From the NCBI RefSeq assembly GCF_005925345.1, contig NZ_SSHJ01000021.1:1-64000 (forward strand): a stretch of DNA of 64,000 nucleotides, read 5' to 3'. The notes beneath the pieces were generated by a model that was not told the DNA's origin, ran no database searches, and saw only the letters and a list, made by a program, of their open reading frames with translations. This document shows positions 42,532 to 51,959 of the stretch, piece by piece; within the stretch, counting starts at the first letter, position 1, and each line of letters opens with the position of its first letter. Both the position numbers and the translations under genes were made by a program. The stretch comes from Pedobacter ureilyticus (GTDB lineage Bacteria; Bacteroidota; Bacteroidia; Sphingobacteriales; Sphingobacteriaceae).

Positions 42532-43671
42532 TTAATAATCCTCATCCTTTTCTCCAGAAAAATTTAACCTTAAATCACTCCGCACCGGGAAATGATCTGA
42601 TAACTTATCTTTTGAAACATGATGGTTCATAACGTCAAAATCTTTAGTAGCGGCAATATAATCGATCTGGAAGTTAGGAAAGGCTCCGTTGTAAGTCTTG
42701 CCAAAACCACTTCCTTTTTCTTTAAACGTATTTTTTAGCGAGTTGGTAATTTGCGTTACGCAGTACGACGCTGGCGTATCATTAAAATCTCCGGCAATAA
42801 CAAATGGAAGTTTACATTGTTGCATTTCGGCTTTCATGATACCAACCTGCGAACTTCTTCGTTCAAAGGCAGCTTTAAGCATGGAGGCAATCCGTCGAGA
42901 TGATTTATACTCAGGACCTATTTTCTTGGTTACCTTATCAATATAGTCGTAATCTTCCTTCTGAAAAGAAATAGATTGTAGATGAACATTGTAAATCCTA
43001 AAAACCTGACCTTTTACATCAACATCAGCGTAAATACTTCCATTACCGGCAAACTCACCAAAAGAAACTTTTCCTTTATTTTTAATAGGATAACGTGAAA
43101 AAATAGCTAGACCCGCCGCTTCATAATTGTTATCTACAGACGGCACAAAATAATAATGCTTTAACTTTAATCTCTTTTTTACACTATCAATTAAATCATA
43201 TTCCCCTTTTCGGCGGGTAAAAAACTCTTGGAAACAAATCACATCTGGATTTTGATTTTCAATTACTTTGATGATTTGATCTTTAGTAGACAAGTCATTA
43301 TTTTCACCGTATTTTTTAAACTGATGAACATTGTAGGTCATCATTCTAACGTAGTGTTCGCTTTCTTTAGCCGCATCGCCTTCATCACCTAAAAATTGGT
43401 AGGTGGCTGTTAATGTTTTCCAGCCCAAAGCAATAAAAGCTAAGGTGGCTAAGCCAAACATAAACCTGCGGCGAAGTAGCCAAAACAATACAAAAAGCAA
43501 ATTAGCCACTAGCAAAAAAGGATAACCCAAACCTGCAAATGCTATCCAGATATCATCTCTTGGATCTGTTTGCCCTGCAAGCATACCCACGCCCAATCCA
43601 ACAGCTGCAAGCACAGCCAAAAAGAGCATAACTTTGTCAAATAAAGGAAGCTTTGCTTTTTTACTACTCAT
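42532..43671 (-). CDS. Membrane-anchored endonuclease/exonuclease/phosphatase family protein
   Basis: A 379-residue protein. Three hydrophobic helices fill about residues 10-95 (LFLAVLAAVGLGVGMLAG and two more). An EEP-fold domain follows with YNVHQF, VICFQEFF (metal-binding Glu), IYNVHLQS, IAGDFNDTP and LSDHFPV (catalytic Asp-His). It could cleave a phosphodiester or phosphate ester at the membrane surface; substrate unknown. Its ATG shares one base with the stop of the upstream rhomboid gene (TGATG). Confidence 0.87.
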   Translation of the reverse strand: MSSKKAKLPLFDKVMLFLAVLAAVGLGVGMLAGQTDPRDDIWIAFAGLGYPFLLVANLLFVLFWLLRRRFMFGLATLAFIALGWKTLTATYQFLGDEGDAAKESEHYVRMMTYNVHQFKKYGENNDLSTKDQIIKVIENQNPDVICFQEFFTRRKGEYDLIDSVKKRLKLKHYYFVPSVDNNYEAAGLAIFSRYPIKNKGKVSFGEFAGNGSIYADVDVKGQVFRIYNVHLQSISFQKEDYDYIDKVTKKIGPEYKSSRRIASMLKAAFERRSSQVGIMKAEMQQCKLPFVIAGDFNDTPASYCVTQITNSLKNTFKEKGSGFGKTYNGAFPNFQIDYIAATKDFDVMNHHVSKDKLSDHFPVRSDLRLNFSGEKDEDY

Positions 43672-44507
43672 CAGTTCTTACTTGCGTCGAATAAAATTTG
43701 CTTTTCTCTTGTGGTTAATTGCTCGTAACCACTCTTCGAAATTTTATCTAAAATGGCATCTATTTCAGCTTGATTGGCCACTTCAGCTTTTTTGGGTGGT
43801 GCACTATTTTTTACCACCTTTAATTTAGGTTTTTTAATTAAAAAGCTGCTCAAATCAGTTCCGTTTTGAAGTAACTTGATATATGCAAAACCAAATAAAG
43901 CGCCGCCAAGATGAGCTAAGTTTCCTCCAATATTAGCAGAACCAGGCGAAACGCCAACAACATCAATCAACACATAAACCAACAACAAATACTTTAACCT
44001 TACATCGCCAAAAAGCAATAAACGTATGCTATAGTTTGGAATTAGCGTAGCGATGGCACTGAAAATAGCCATTACCGCAGCCGAAGCACCGACTAAAGTC
44101 GCTCCGTTTGCATTCAATTGCGGACTAACATTATATATTAACGCAAATGTTAATGCTCCAATAATTGCTCCGCCCCAATAAACCACCTGAAATTGTCTGG
44201 GCTTTAAGAAATCTAAGAATAGATTGCCCATCCAATACAGCCAAAGCAAATTAAAGAGAATGTGAAACAAGCCTTTGTGTAAAAAGGCGTAAGTTAACAC
44301 TGTATAAAATCGAACTGGCCATTTCGCTAAATCCGCAGGAAATGCCAAATATTGATATACGATTTCGTCGCCCAATCCTTTTGGCAAAAACAAGCTCCCC
44401 ACCCCAAATACCAAAAATACGATTACATTGATGCCAATGTACAGCATTGCTGGATTTCCAGATCTGAAAAGCCTATTGATAATATCGTTAAAACCGTTGT
44501 TATTCAT
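43671..44507 (-). CDS. Rhomboid family intramembrane serine protease (copy 1)
   Basis: A 278-residue six-helix rhomboid with an additional cytoplasmic C-terminal tail of about 80 residues. The catalytic Ser lies in VGASAAVMAIF (GASA instead of the usual GxSG) and the His in NLAHLGGALFGF. The HKGLFHILFNLLWLYWMGNLF loop is the rhomboid HxxxN-type block. It cleaves membrane-spanning helices. The tail ends with EQLTTREKQILFDASKN. It overlaps the preceding rhomboid gene by 8 bp. Confidence 0.9.
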   Translation of the reverse strand: MNNNGFNDIINRLFRSGNPAMLYIGINVIVFLVFGVGSLFLPKGLGDEIVYQYLAFPADLAKWPVRFYTVLTYAFLHKGLFHILFNLLWLYWMGNLFLDFLKPRQFQVVYWGGAIIGALTFALIYNVSPQLNANGATLVGASAAVMAIFSAIATLIPNYSIRLLLFGDVRLKYLLLVYVLIDVVGVSPGSANIGGNLAHLGGALFGFAYIKLLQNGTDLSSFLIKKPKLKVVKNSAPPKKAEVANQAEIDAILDKISKSGYEQLTTREKQILFDASKN

Positions 44508-45201
44508 AGTAATCGTAAAATCTATCTTTGTCTTTCCAAATCTTAACTAAAATAAAACCTATTAAAGCGCCACCCAAGTGAGCAAAGTGGGCTATAGAGT
44601 CTCCGGGTATACGAGCAACACCCAAAAACAACTCTATAACGATATAAATTGGGATAAAATATTTAGCTTTTATTGGAAATGGAATAAACATTAGCATTAA
44701 TTCCATATTTGGATAAAGTACTGCAAAGGCTGTCATAATGCCAAATACCGCACCAGATGCCCCAACCATTGGCACAAAATAAATACCACCTAATTTAGTT
44801 GCTTCTTGACGAGATGAAGGTATTAACGTATTTAGATCGTTTAAGAAACTACCCGTAATTTGGTACACCTCAATGCCTTGTACCAGCCATTGTAAAGCCA
44901 AAGCACCCAAACCTGTAATGAGGTAAAAATTAAGGAAGCGTTTAGGCCCCCATTTGTGTTCTAAAATACCACCGAACATGAAAAGACCAAACATATTGAA
45001 AAACAGATGCATGAAACTACCATGCATAAACATATACGTAATTGGTTGCCAAACACGGAAGTTTGGAGAATCGAAATAATGCGCACCTAAATATTCGGAT
45101 AGGCGTACACCTTGTTGTTCAAAAATCAAAGTTGCTAAAAAGAAAATCCCATTAATAATTAATAGGTTTTTTACTACTGGTGGTATGTTAATATTATTCA
45201 T
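44500..45201 (-). CDS. Rhomboid family intramembrane serine protease (copy 2)
   Basis: A 233-residue rhomboid with the full active site: GASGAVFGIM (canonical GxSG) and HFAHLGGALIGF. The HGSFMHLFFNMFGLFMFGGI block is intact. It lacks the long C-terminal tail of the following gene. The two rhomboids are adjacent and overlapping, probably old tandem duplicates with different specificities. No known substrate is nearby. Confidence 0.92.
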   Translation of the reverse strand: MNNINIPPVVKNLLIINGIFFLATLIFEQQGVRLSEYLGAHYFDSPNFRVWQPITYMFMHGSFMHLFFNMFGLFMFGGILEHKWGPKRFLNFYLITGLGALALQWLVQGIEVYQITGSFLNDLNTLIPSSRQEATKLGGIYFVPMVGASGAVFGIMTAFAVLYPNMELMLMFIPFPIKAKYFIPIYIVIELFLGVARIPGDSIAHFAHLGGALIGFILVKIWKDKDRFYDYYE

Positions 45202-45290
45202 TTATTATGCTTTTCTTTTTGGGTTGTTTCGTTTTTTAGACCTTTCAACCTCTCAATCTTTTTATCTTGTTCGTTACTCCTTACCTCATC

Positions 45291-47147
45291 TTATTTCTCA
45301 AATTTCTGTGCCAAATCTGCCAAACTAATGGTTTGTATAGCTGGCTTGCCATTGATACTAAAATTAGGTGTTTTACAGGCAAAAAGTTCCTCAATTAACG
45401 TATTCATTTCTTGCTGACTTAAGGCTGTACCCGCTTTAATTGCGCTATTTCTAGCCATACTTCGTGCCAAAGCATCACGCTTAGTTAACTTTAATTCTTG
45501 TTGCGAGTTTTTAAATCCTTCAATTAAATGTTCAAAAAGTTGCGTCTCGTTAATATTTGCACTACCCAAATCAACCGGAATACCTTCTATTACTAATGTG
45601 TTTTTACCAAATTCTCGAACATCAAAACCCAAACTCTTGATATCTTCTAGCAAGCTTTTTGCCAATTCAAAATCGCCTGAGCTTAAGCTTACCGTTTGCG
45701 GGAACAAACTTTGTTGTGAAGCTCCCTTTCTATCTTCTAAGTGCAGCAAGAAACGCTCGTATAAAATACGTTCGTGAGCGGCTTGTTGGTCAATAACCAT
45801 TACTCCAGATTTGATTTGCGAAACAATATAGCGGTTGTGAATTTGCATATAGAGCTTGTTCATTACCGTTGGTGTTTCCTCTTCTTTCTGGCTGTCTAGC
45901 TCTATTGTAGTTTGTTCTGCTTGGCTATAATTGGCAATTTCATAAAGCGAACCCCAGTTTTGGGTGGGCTGCTTTGGCTGATATTGATCCTTAAAGTAAG
46001 TAGAATGATCTCTGGATACCGAAGTCGATTTAGGTGAACTAAACGGATTAAAATTCGGATTAAAAGCAATAGTTGGTGGCACAATATCTTCCGGAGCCTT
46101 GGGCGTAATCATATTACTAAAAGCAGTCTCCTGATTAAAATCTAAAGTAGGGCTAATATTGAACCTACCCAAACTTCGTTTCACTGCAGAATGGATTATC
46201 GCATAAATAGACTTCTCATCCAAGTATTTGATTTCCGTTTTAGTGGGATGCACATTTACATCAATTTTGGCGGGATCGATATCGATAAAAAGCACATACA
46301 GCGGAAAATTATCATCGGGCAGCAAATCTGCATAAGCCTTATTTACTGCGTGGTTCAGGTAGTTATCCTTGATAAATCTATCATTCACAAAAAAGAATTG
46401 CTCGCCGCGAGTTTTCTTTGCGAACTCTGGCTTCCCAATATATCCTTTTAGGTTAATGATGGTGGTTTCTTCTTCAACCGGAATTAAACGTTCGTTATAA
46501 TTATTGCCGAATAAATGTACAATACGCTGTTTTATGGTTGCTGCGGGCAAACGAAAAATCTCGTTACCATCGTTATGCAAACTGAAGGCAATGTGCGGTT
46601 TTGCTAACGCTACCCGCTGAAACTCGTCGATAATGTAACGCATTTCTGTAGGGTTGCTCTTTAAGAAATTACGTCTTGCTGGGGTATTATAGAACAAGTT
46701 TTTAACCGAAATACTAGTACCGTTGGGCGCTCCCGTTGGTTCTTGTTTTACAATAGAAGAACCTTCAATTTCTACTAAAGTACCAACTTCATCCTCATAG
46801 CGCTTGGTTTTCATTTCTACCTGTGCAATAGCTGCAATAGAAGCCATTGCCTCGCCTCTAAAGCCCATGGTGCGGATAGCAAATAAATCATCTGCTTTGC
46901 GAACTTTTGATGTTGCATGACGCTCAAAGCACATTCGGGCATCAGTAACGCTCATACCGCAGCCATTGTCTATTACTTGAATAAGTGCTTTACCCGCATC
47001 CTTAACAATTAGCTGTATTTTATCGGCGCCGGCATCTAGCGCATTCTCAAGCAACTCCTTTACCGCCGAAGCCGGCCTCTGCACTACTTCTCCTGCCGCA
47101 ATCTGGTTGGCTACACTATCGGGTAAAAGTTGAATGATATCAGACAT
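45291..47147 (-). CDS. mutL: DNA mismatch repair protein MutL
   Basis: A 618-residue MutL. The N-terminal GHKL ATPase has NQIAAGEVVQRPASAVKELL, ENALDAGA, DNGCGM and TMGFRGEAMASI. A linker of low complexity covers about 330-430. The C-terminal dimerisation domain has the DQQAAHERILYE motif, a match to DQHA(x)2E(x)4E, so this MutL should have its own nicking activity, as in organisms without MutH. The length is normal. It forms the first gene of a leftward block with the two rhomboids and the EEP gene, 89 bp apart. Confidence 0.96.
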   Translation of the reverse strand: MSDIIQLLPDSVANQIAAGEVVQRPASAVKELLENALDAGADKIQLIVKDAGKALIQVIDNGCGMSVTDARMCFERHATSKVRKADDLFAIRTMGFRGEAMASIAAIAQVEMKTKRYEDEVGTLVEIEGSSIVKQEPTGAPNGTSISVKNLFYNTPARRNFLKSNPTEMRYIIDEFQRVALAKPHIAFSLHNDGNEIFRLPAATIKQRIVHLFGNNYNERLIPVEEETTIINLKGYIGKPEFAKKTRGEQFFFVNDRFIKDNYLNHAVNKAYADLLPDDNFPLYVLFIDIDPAKIDVNVHPTKTEIKYLDEKSIYAIIHSAVKRSLGRFNISPTLDFNQETAFSNMITPKAPEDIVPPTIAFNPNFNPFSSPKSTSVSRDHSTYFKDQYQPKQPTQNWGSLYEIANYSQAEQTTIELDSQKEEETPTVMNKLYMQIHNRYIVSQIKSGVMVIDQQAAHERILYERFLLHLEDRKGASQQSLFPQTVSLSSGDFELAKSLLEDIKSLGFDVREFGKNTLVIEGIPVDLGSANINETQLFEHLIEGFKNSQQELKLTKRDALARSMARNSAIKAGTALSQQEMNTLIEELFACKTPNFSINGKPAIQTISLADLAQKFEK

Positions 47148-47431
47148 TTATTTGTTTTGTAAAGCCGCTAATTTAACGAAAATAAGGCGGACAAGACTAG
47201 CCTGTTTTTACTTTATTGATACTAAATGACTTAATATTTACGATTTAAAACTCACCAGCTAAATCTACTTTTTTGCTGTAGCCAAATAAAAGTTTTCTGA
47301 TTGGCTAAACCTTTCAATTAAATTGCCATCTAAGAAGCCAACACCTACATAAAATTGTAAAATCTTAACATAGGTCAATACAAACTCATTTCAAAATTAA
47401 ATACCTTTACCATAAAATAACTTATTCAACA

Positions 47432-48028
47432 ATGAAATTAAAAATCACTTCTATTTTAATGTTAGCTCTTTTGGCTATCTTTTCTTTTTCGGCTTTTAAG
47501 CCAAAGGCTGATATCTATACTGTAGATGTTGCTAAATCTACTATCAACTGGGAAGGTAAAAAATTCTCTGGTGCACATACCGGCACTGTTAATTTAACTT
47601 CTGGCAATTTGCAATTTAATGGCAAAAAGCTGGTTCAAGGTGGCTTTATTGCCGACATGACCACCATTAAGACAATGGATGGCGAGAAACCAAGCCCAAA
47701 CTTAGATAAACACTTAAAAAACGATGACTTTTTTGGAGTAGATAAATTTCCTGCTGCAAACTTCGTAATTAAAAAAGTTGAAGGTAATGGTGCAGATGTA
47801 AAAATTACTGGCGATTTAACCATCAAAGGAAAAACCAACACCATCTCTTTTCCTGCAAAAATTACTTGGAACGCCGACAAAACGGTAACCGCGGTAGCAG
47901 AGAAAGTAACCGTAGATAGAACCAAATATGGTATCGAATACAAATCAAAATCTATCTTCAGTAGCATTGGCGATAATTTCATTTATGATGAGTTTACTTT
48001 CGCCGTTAAATTGGTAGCAAAAAAATAA
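47432..48028 (+). CDS. YceI family periplasmic lipid-binding protein
   Basis: A 198-residue YceI-like protein. Signal peptide at 1-20. The mature part is the extended YceI lipocalin-like beta-barrel with VDVAKSTINWEGKKFSGAHTG and the typical hydrophobic pocket, ending with DEFTFAVKLVAKK. Family members bind polyisoprenoids or other lipids. It is transcribed alone and followed by a strong terminator. The 284-bp spacer upstream shows no other gene; a TACCTTTA box 38 bp before the start may be its -7 element (last base differs from consensus). Confidence 0.92.
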   Translation: MKLKITSILMLALLAIFSFSAFKPKADIYTVDVAKSTINWEGKKFSGAHTGTVNLTSGNLQFNGKKLVQGGFIADMTTIKTMDGEKPSPNLDKHLKNDDFFGVDKFPAANFVIKKVEGNGADVKITGDLTIKGKTNTISFPAKITWNADKTVTAVAEKVTVDRTKYGIEYKSKSIFSSIGDNFIYDEFTFAVKLVAKK

Positions 48029-48052
48029 TATCCTATTAAATAGGCCTTTACA

Positions 48053-48081
48053 AATCCGAGTTTAACTCGGATTTTTTTTTG
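48053..48081 (+). terminator. Rho-independent terminator after the YceI gene
   Basis: A perfect 8-bp stem, AATCCGAG (48053-48060) with CTCGGATT (48066-48073), a 5-nt loop and a T-run. Confidence 0.9.
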
Positions 48082-48164
48082 TTAAATATTTTAATGTATC
48101 TTTAGTAATCCACTTATGAAATATAAGTATTTAAAACAGCTAAAACGTATTTCATAAAAGCAAA

Positions 48165-48572
48165 ATGCAAAGTACACCTCCCTCTAAAATTAACCTCTTG
48201 GTCATCGACGACGATGATATCAACATTTTTATCATTAGTAAAATTGTTGAGAAGACGGGGTACGATGTTGAAATATGCGCCAAGCATAATGGCCAGCTAG
48301 CCATCGATTATATCAAAGACCTGCTCTCGAACAACCAACCCTTACCACATCTCGTATTAATAGATATCAATATGCCTATTCTTAACGGATGGGAATTTAT
48401 TGAAGCATTTGAAGCTTTAAACATACCAGCCACTAATGATATGTATATGCTCTCTTCATCTGTTTATGAAAACGACATTGAGAAGGCGAAGAGTTACAAA
48501 TCGGTTAAAGGGTTTATCTCTAAACCATTGTCAATAGATAGACTGAAAGAGCTGCTTGCAGCAATTCATTAA
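48165..48572 (+). CDS. Single-domain response regulator (CheY-like)
   Basis: A 135-residue receiver domain without output domain. The acidic pocket is LLVIDDDDINIF, the phospho-acceptor Asp lies in HLVLIDINMPILNGWEF (about residues 60-76), and the conserved Lys is in KGFISKPLS near the C-terminus. It may pass phosphate on or bind a target such as a kinase or anti-sigma partner. No kinase is adjacent. Confidence 0.9.
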   Translation: MQSTPPSKINLLVIDDDDINIFIISKIVEKTGYDVEICAKHNGQLAIDYIKDLLSNNQPLPHLVLIDINMPILNGWEFIEAFEALNIPATNDMYMLSSSVYENDIEKAKSYKSVKGFISKPLSIDRLKELLAAIH

Positions 48573-48604
48573 AAAAACAAACCTTCATCATTATTTAAAA
48601 AGAT

Positions 48605-49375
48605 TTAAACAATTTTAAATTTATCGTCTTCTAGCTCGATAAAAGCCTGCGTTTTTGATTTAGAATGATAGAAAAGACATTTCCACTTTTCTGCAGCTGC
48701 TTTACGTCCAAACTCATCTCGTAGCTCCATTGCTTTACGTCCGTCGTAATCATATTTAGCTACAAACTTTCTTATCAGCTCTTCTGGTTCTGGCAATACA
48801 TCGCCACCAAAAAACACCTTGTCCTCTCCATCATCAATTAAAAATACTTGATGGTATGGGCAGTGAGCACCGGTAAATTCGTAACTGATTTCGTTGGTTA
48901 ACACTCCGCTATCTTCTATCAAATGGATTTGAGCATTGCGTTGCACAAAGTCGAAAATTTCGGTATGGTACGAAGATGATTTGCTAGAAAAAGCCGTTTC
49001 CCATTCGCCACGTTGCATTACATAAGTAGCGTTGGGGAAACTCAGTTCCATTTTATCATTGTAATGATGCACCATTCCGCCGGAGTGGTCAAAATGTAAA
49101 TGCGACATCAGTACCAATTCTACATCATCAGGATCGAAGCCAACGCTTTTGATGTTTTCGTGCAAATGCAATTTCCCTTCTTCGTTGCTATATCCTAAAC
49201 CGGTATCTAATAAGATTAAGCTGTTTGCTAACTTTACCAAAAAAGGCTGAACGTGAATGAATAATGAAGCTGGTCTATCTTTCGGATTATCCTTGGCAGG
49301 ATCAAAAGGAAGGAATTTTTTGCTTGCATCTACAGAATATGAACCCTCTGATAAGGTAAAAACTTGTATGGCCAT
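48605..49375 (-). CDS. MBL-fold metallo-hydrolase
   Basis: A 256-residue metallo-beta-lactamase-fold protein. The metal-binding motif is LMSHLHFDHSGGM (HxHxDH; about residues 86-98), with a further His in FTGAHCPYHQVF and an Asp in FFGGDVLPEPEE. Lactonase-like and quorum-quenching AHL lactonases share this order, but lactonase activity is not shown by sequence. No signal peptide. It is divergent from recJ. Confidence 0.9.
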   Translation of the reverse strand: MAIQVFTLSEGSYSVDASKKFLPFDPAKDNPKDRPASLFIHVQPFLVKLANSLILLDTGLGYSNEEGKLHLHENIKSVGFDPDDVELVLMSHLHFDHSGGMVHHYNDKMELSFPNATYVMQRGEWETAFSSKSSSYHTEIFDFVQRNAQIHLIEDSGVLTNEISYEFTGAHCPYHQVFLIDDGEDKVFFGGDVLPEPEELIRKFVAKYDYDGRKAMELRDEFGRKAAAEKWKCLFYHSKSKTQAFIELEDDKFKIV

Positions 49376-49428
49376 CTCTTTTTACGTAGAAAATTTATGA
49401 TATATTTACAGGTTGCAAATATACAACT

Positions 49429-51132
49429 ATGGAGAAAAGATGGGTACATAATGAAATTACAAATCGTGAAGTAATTGACGAACTGACCCATCAGCTAACT
49501 ATAGACAGAAGCCTAGCAGAAATTTTAGTTAGCAGAGGGATTACGACTTTTGAAGAGGCCAGACATTTTTTTAGGCCTCAAATAGCACATTTACATGATC
49601 CTTTTTTAATGAAGGATATGGAAACTGCCATTAACAGAATTGATGTAGCAATTGCCGAAGGACAACACATTTTAATTTATGGCGATTATGACGTAGATGG
49701 AACTACCGCTGTAGCCTTAGCGTATCAGTTTTTTCGTCAATTCACTAAACACATTGCTTATTACATTCCAGATAGGCATAGCGAAGGCTACGGAATTTCT
49801 ACACAAGGAATTGATTATGCCCGCGAAAATGGTTTCCATTTAATTATCGCCTTAGATTGTGGCATTCGTTCTAATGACAAAGTTGCTTATGCCAACTCTT
49901 TAGGTATCGATTTTATCATTTGTGATCACCATTTACCGGGAGCGGAAATACCAAATGCCGTTGCTGTTCTAGATCCCAAACGTGAAGATTGCGAATATCC
50001 ATTTAAAGAACTTTCTGGCTGTGGCATTGGTTTTAAATTGGCCCAGGCTTATTGTACGGCTAAAGATTTACCCGACGAACTTTACGAAAGGTACTTGGAT
50101 TTGTGCATGGTGAGCATTGCCGCCGACATTGTGCCAATTGTAGATGAAAATAGGGTAATGGCTTATTATGGTCTATTGAAACTCAACGAAAATCCATCTA
50201 CGGGATTAAAAGCGTTAATGCAAATTTCTGGCAAAACAGAAAACTATTCGATTATGGATGTAGTGTTTATGTTAGCCCCACGCATTAACGCGGCAGGGCG
50301 GATGGGCCATGCCAATGAGGCCGTAAAAATGCTACTGAGCGAAGAAGAATTTATTGCAGACGAACAAAGTGCATTGATCAACCTACAGAACACCGAGCGC
50401 AAGAGCTTCGACAAAGACATTACTTTAGAAGCCCTGGCCATTATTGAGCAAAACGAAGTGCTGATTAACCGCAAAACTACAGTAGTATTTAACGAGAGCT
50501 GGAATAAAGGAGTAATTGGAATAGTGGCATCTCGACTGACAGAAAAGTACTACCGCCCAACCATTGTACTTACCCATTCGAACGGAAATTACACTGGTTC
50601 CGCTCGTTCGGTTATGGGTTACGATCTATATGAAGCCTTGGTAGAGTGCAGCGACTTACTGATCCAATTTGGTGGACATAAATACGCCGCCGGATTGACC
50701 ATTTCGCCAGAGAACCTTTCCATTTTTGCAGATCGATTTGAACAGGTTGTAGCTAAAAGCATCCATCCATCCTTATTAATTCCCGAGATCAACATTGATA
50801 CAGAGATAGATTTTACCCAAATCAACGGTAAGTTTTTTAGGGTGCTTTCGCAAATGGCTCCCTTTGGACCACAAAACATGGCGCCCGTATTTTGTACCAA
50901 GAATATCACATTTGTAGGCACGCCACAAATTGTAGGTACAAATCATCTAAAAATAAATGTAAAACAACAAAATTCAGCTATTTTTGAAGCTATTGGCTTT
51001 AACCTTGGCGAATTTGAAAAATTGTTAAAACCAAACCAGCCTTTTTCTATTTGTTATACGATAGAAGAAAATAACTGGAAAGACAAAAAACGTTTACAAC
51101 TAAATATAAAAGGAATTAAGATGGAGGTTTAA
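49429..51132 (+). CDS. recJ: Single-stranded-DNA-specific exonuclease RecJ
   Basis: A 567-residue RecJ, a 5'-3' exonuclease used in recombination and mismatch repair. The DHH-family motifs are in order: YGDYDVDGTTAVAL (about 84-97), CDHHLPG (about 165-171), and the C-terminal SARSVMGYDLYEAL with GGHKYAAG (DHHA1). A C-terminal OB-like domain completes the usual length. It begins a same-strand run recJ-lptB-GH3 and ends 81 bp before the tandem repeat upstream of lptB. Confidence 0.95.
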   Translation: MEKRWVHNEITNREVIDELTHQLTIDRSLAEILVSRGITTFEEARHFFRPQIAHLHDPFLMKDMETAINRIDVAIAEGQHILIYGDYDVDGTTAVALAYQFFRQFTKHIAYYIPDRHSEGYGISTQGIDYARENGFHLIIALDCGIRSNDKVAYANSLGIDFIICDHHLPGAEIPNAVAVLDPKREDCEYPFKELSGCGIGFKLAQAYCTAKDLPDELYERYLDLCMVSIAADIVPIVDENRVMAYYGLLKLNENPSTGLKALMQISGKTENYSIMDVVFMLAPRINAAGRMGHANEAVKMLLSEEEFIADEQSALINLQNTERKSFDKDITLEALAIIEQNEVLINRKTTVVFNESWNKGVIGIVASRLTEKYYRPTIVLTHSNGNYTGSARSVMGYDLYEALVECSDLLIQFGGHKYAAGLTISPENLSIFADRFEQVVAKSIHPSLLIPEINIDTEIDFTQINGKFFRVLSQMAPFGPQNMAPVFCTKNITFVGTPQIVGTNHLKINVKQQNSAIFEAIGFNLGEFEKLLKPNQPFSICYTIEENNWKDKKRLQLNIKGIKMEV

Positions 51133-51179
51133 GGTAAAAGGCTAAAGGTTTTAGGTCATCATCGACTTAGCTTTGCCAA

Positions 51180-51207
51180 ATCGTAAATCGTAAATCGTAA
51201 ATCGTAA
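51180..51207. repeat. Four tandem copies of a 7-bp unit upstream of lptB
   Basis: The unit ATCGTAA is repeated exactly four times (51180-51186, 51187-51193, 51194-51200, 51201-51207), ending 6 bp before the lptB ATG. Slippage could alter the 5' leader or promoter spacing. Confidence 0.9.
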
Positions 51208-51213
51208 ATATAA

Positions 51214-51948
51214 ATGATTCTAAAAGCCGAGCATCTCATTAAAAAATATAAACAACGTACCGTTGTTAACGATGTTTCATTTGAAGTCAGTCAAGGAGAA
51301 ATTGTAGGTTTATTAGGGCCAAACGGTGCTGGAAAAACTACATCGTTCTACATGATTGTAGGCTTAATTAAGCCAAACGAGGGCAATATATTTTTAGATG
51401 GTGAAGATATTACCAAAGATCCCATGTATCGCCGAGCGCAAAAAGGGATTGGCTATTTGGCTCAAGAGGCAAGTGTTTTCCGTAAGTTAACCGTAGAAGA
51501 CAACATTATGGCCATTTTAGAAATGACCAAACTAAATAAAGAAGAACGCAAGGAAAAACTGGAAGAACTGATTAACGAGTTTAGCTTACACAAAGTGAGA
51601 AAAAACCGCGGAGATTTACTTTCGGGCGGTGAACGTAGACGTACAGAAATTGCTAGAGCTTTGGCTGCAAACCCTAATTTTATTTTATTAGATGAGCCAT
51701 TTGCCGGCGTAGACCCCATTGCTGTAGAAGAAATACAAAGCATTGTTGCTAAACTTAAAAAGAAGAATATAGGCATTTTAATTACCGACCATAACGTACA
51801 GGAAACGCTATCTATTACCGATAGAGCTTATTTACTTTTTGAAGGTAAAATCTTAGAATCGGGAACGCCAGAAATATTAGCGGCGAATGAGATGGTACGC
51901 AAGGTTTACCTAGGGGCTAACTTCGTTCTACGCAAGAAAAATCTATAA
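51214..51948 (+). CDS. lptB: LPS export ABC transporter ATP-binding protein
   Basis: A 244-residue ABC ATPase. Walker [11 protein letters not shown], signature [15 protein letters not shown] and Walker [14 protein letters not shown] are all present, with H-loop DHNVQETL. The LptB-type features are the VGLLGPNG start and the KVYLGANF C-terminus. With LptFG it drives extraction of LPS from the inner membrane. It is followed 11 bp later by the GH3-family gene, so they are one unit. Confidence 0.94.
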   Translation: MILKAEHLIKKYKQRTVVNDVSFEVSQGEIVGLLGPNGAGKTTSFYMIVGLIKPNEGNIFLDGEDITKDPMYRRAQKGIGYLAQEASVFRKLTVEDNIMAILEMTKLNKEERKEKLEELINEFSLHKVRKNRGDLLSGGERRRTEIARALAANPNFILLDEPFAGVDPIAVEEIQSIVAKLKKKNIGILITDHNVQETLSITDRAYLLFEGKILESGTPEILAANEMVRKVYLGANFVLRKKNL

Positions 51949-51959
51949 CAGAAAACCTG

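Noticed and set aside
51180..51207. CRISPR-like repeat before lptB
   Set aside because: Contiguous 7-bp units without spacers; no cas genes anywhere in the window.
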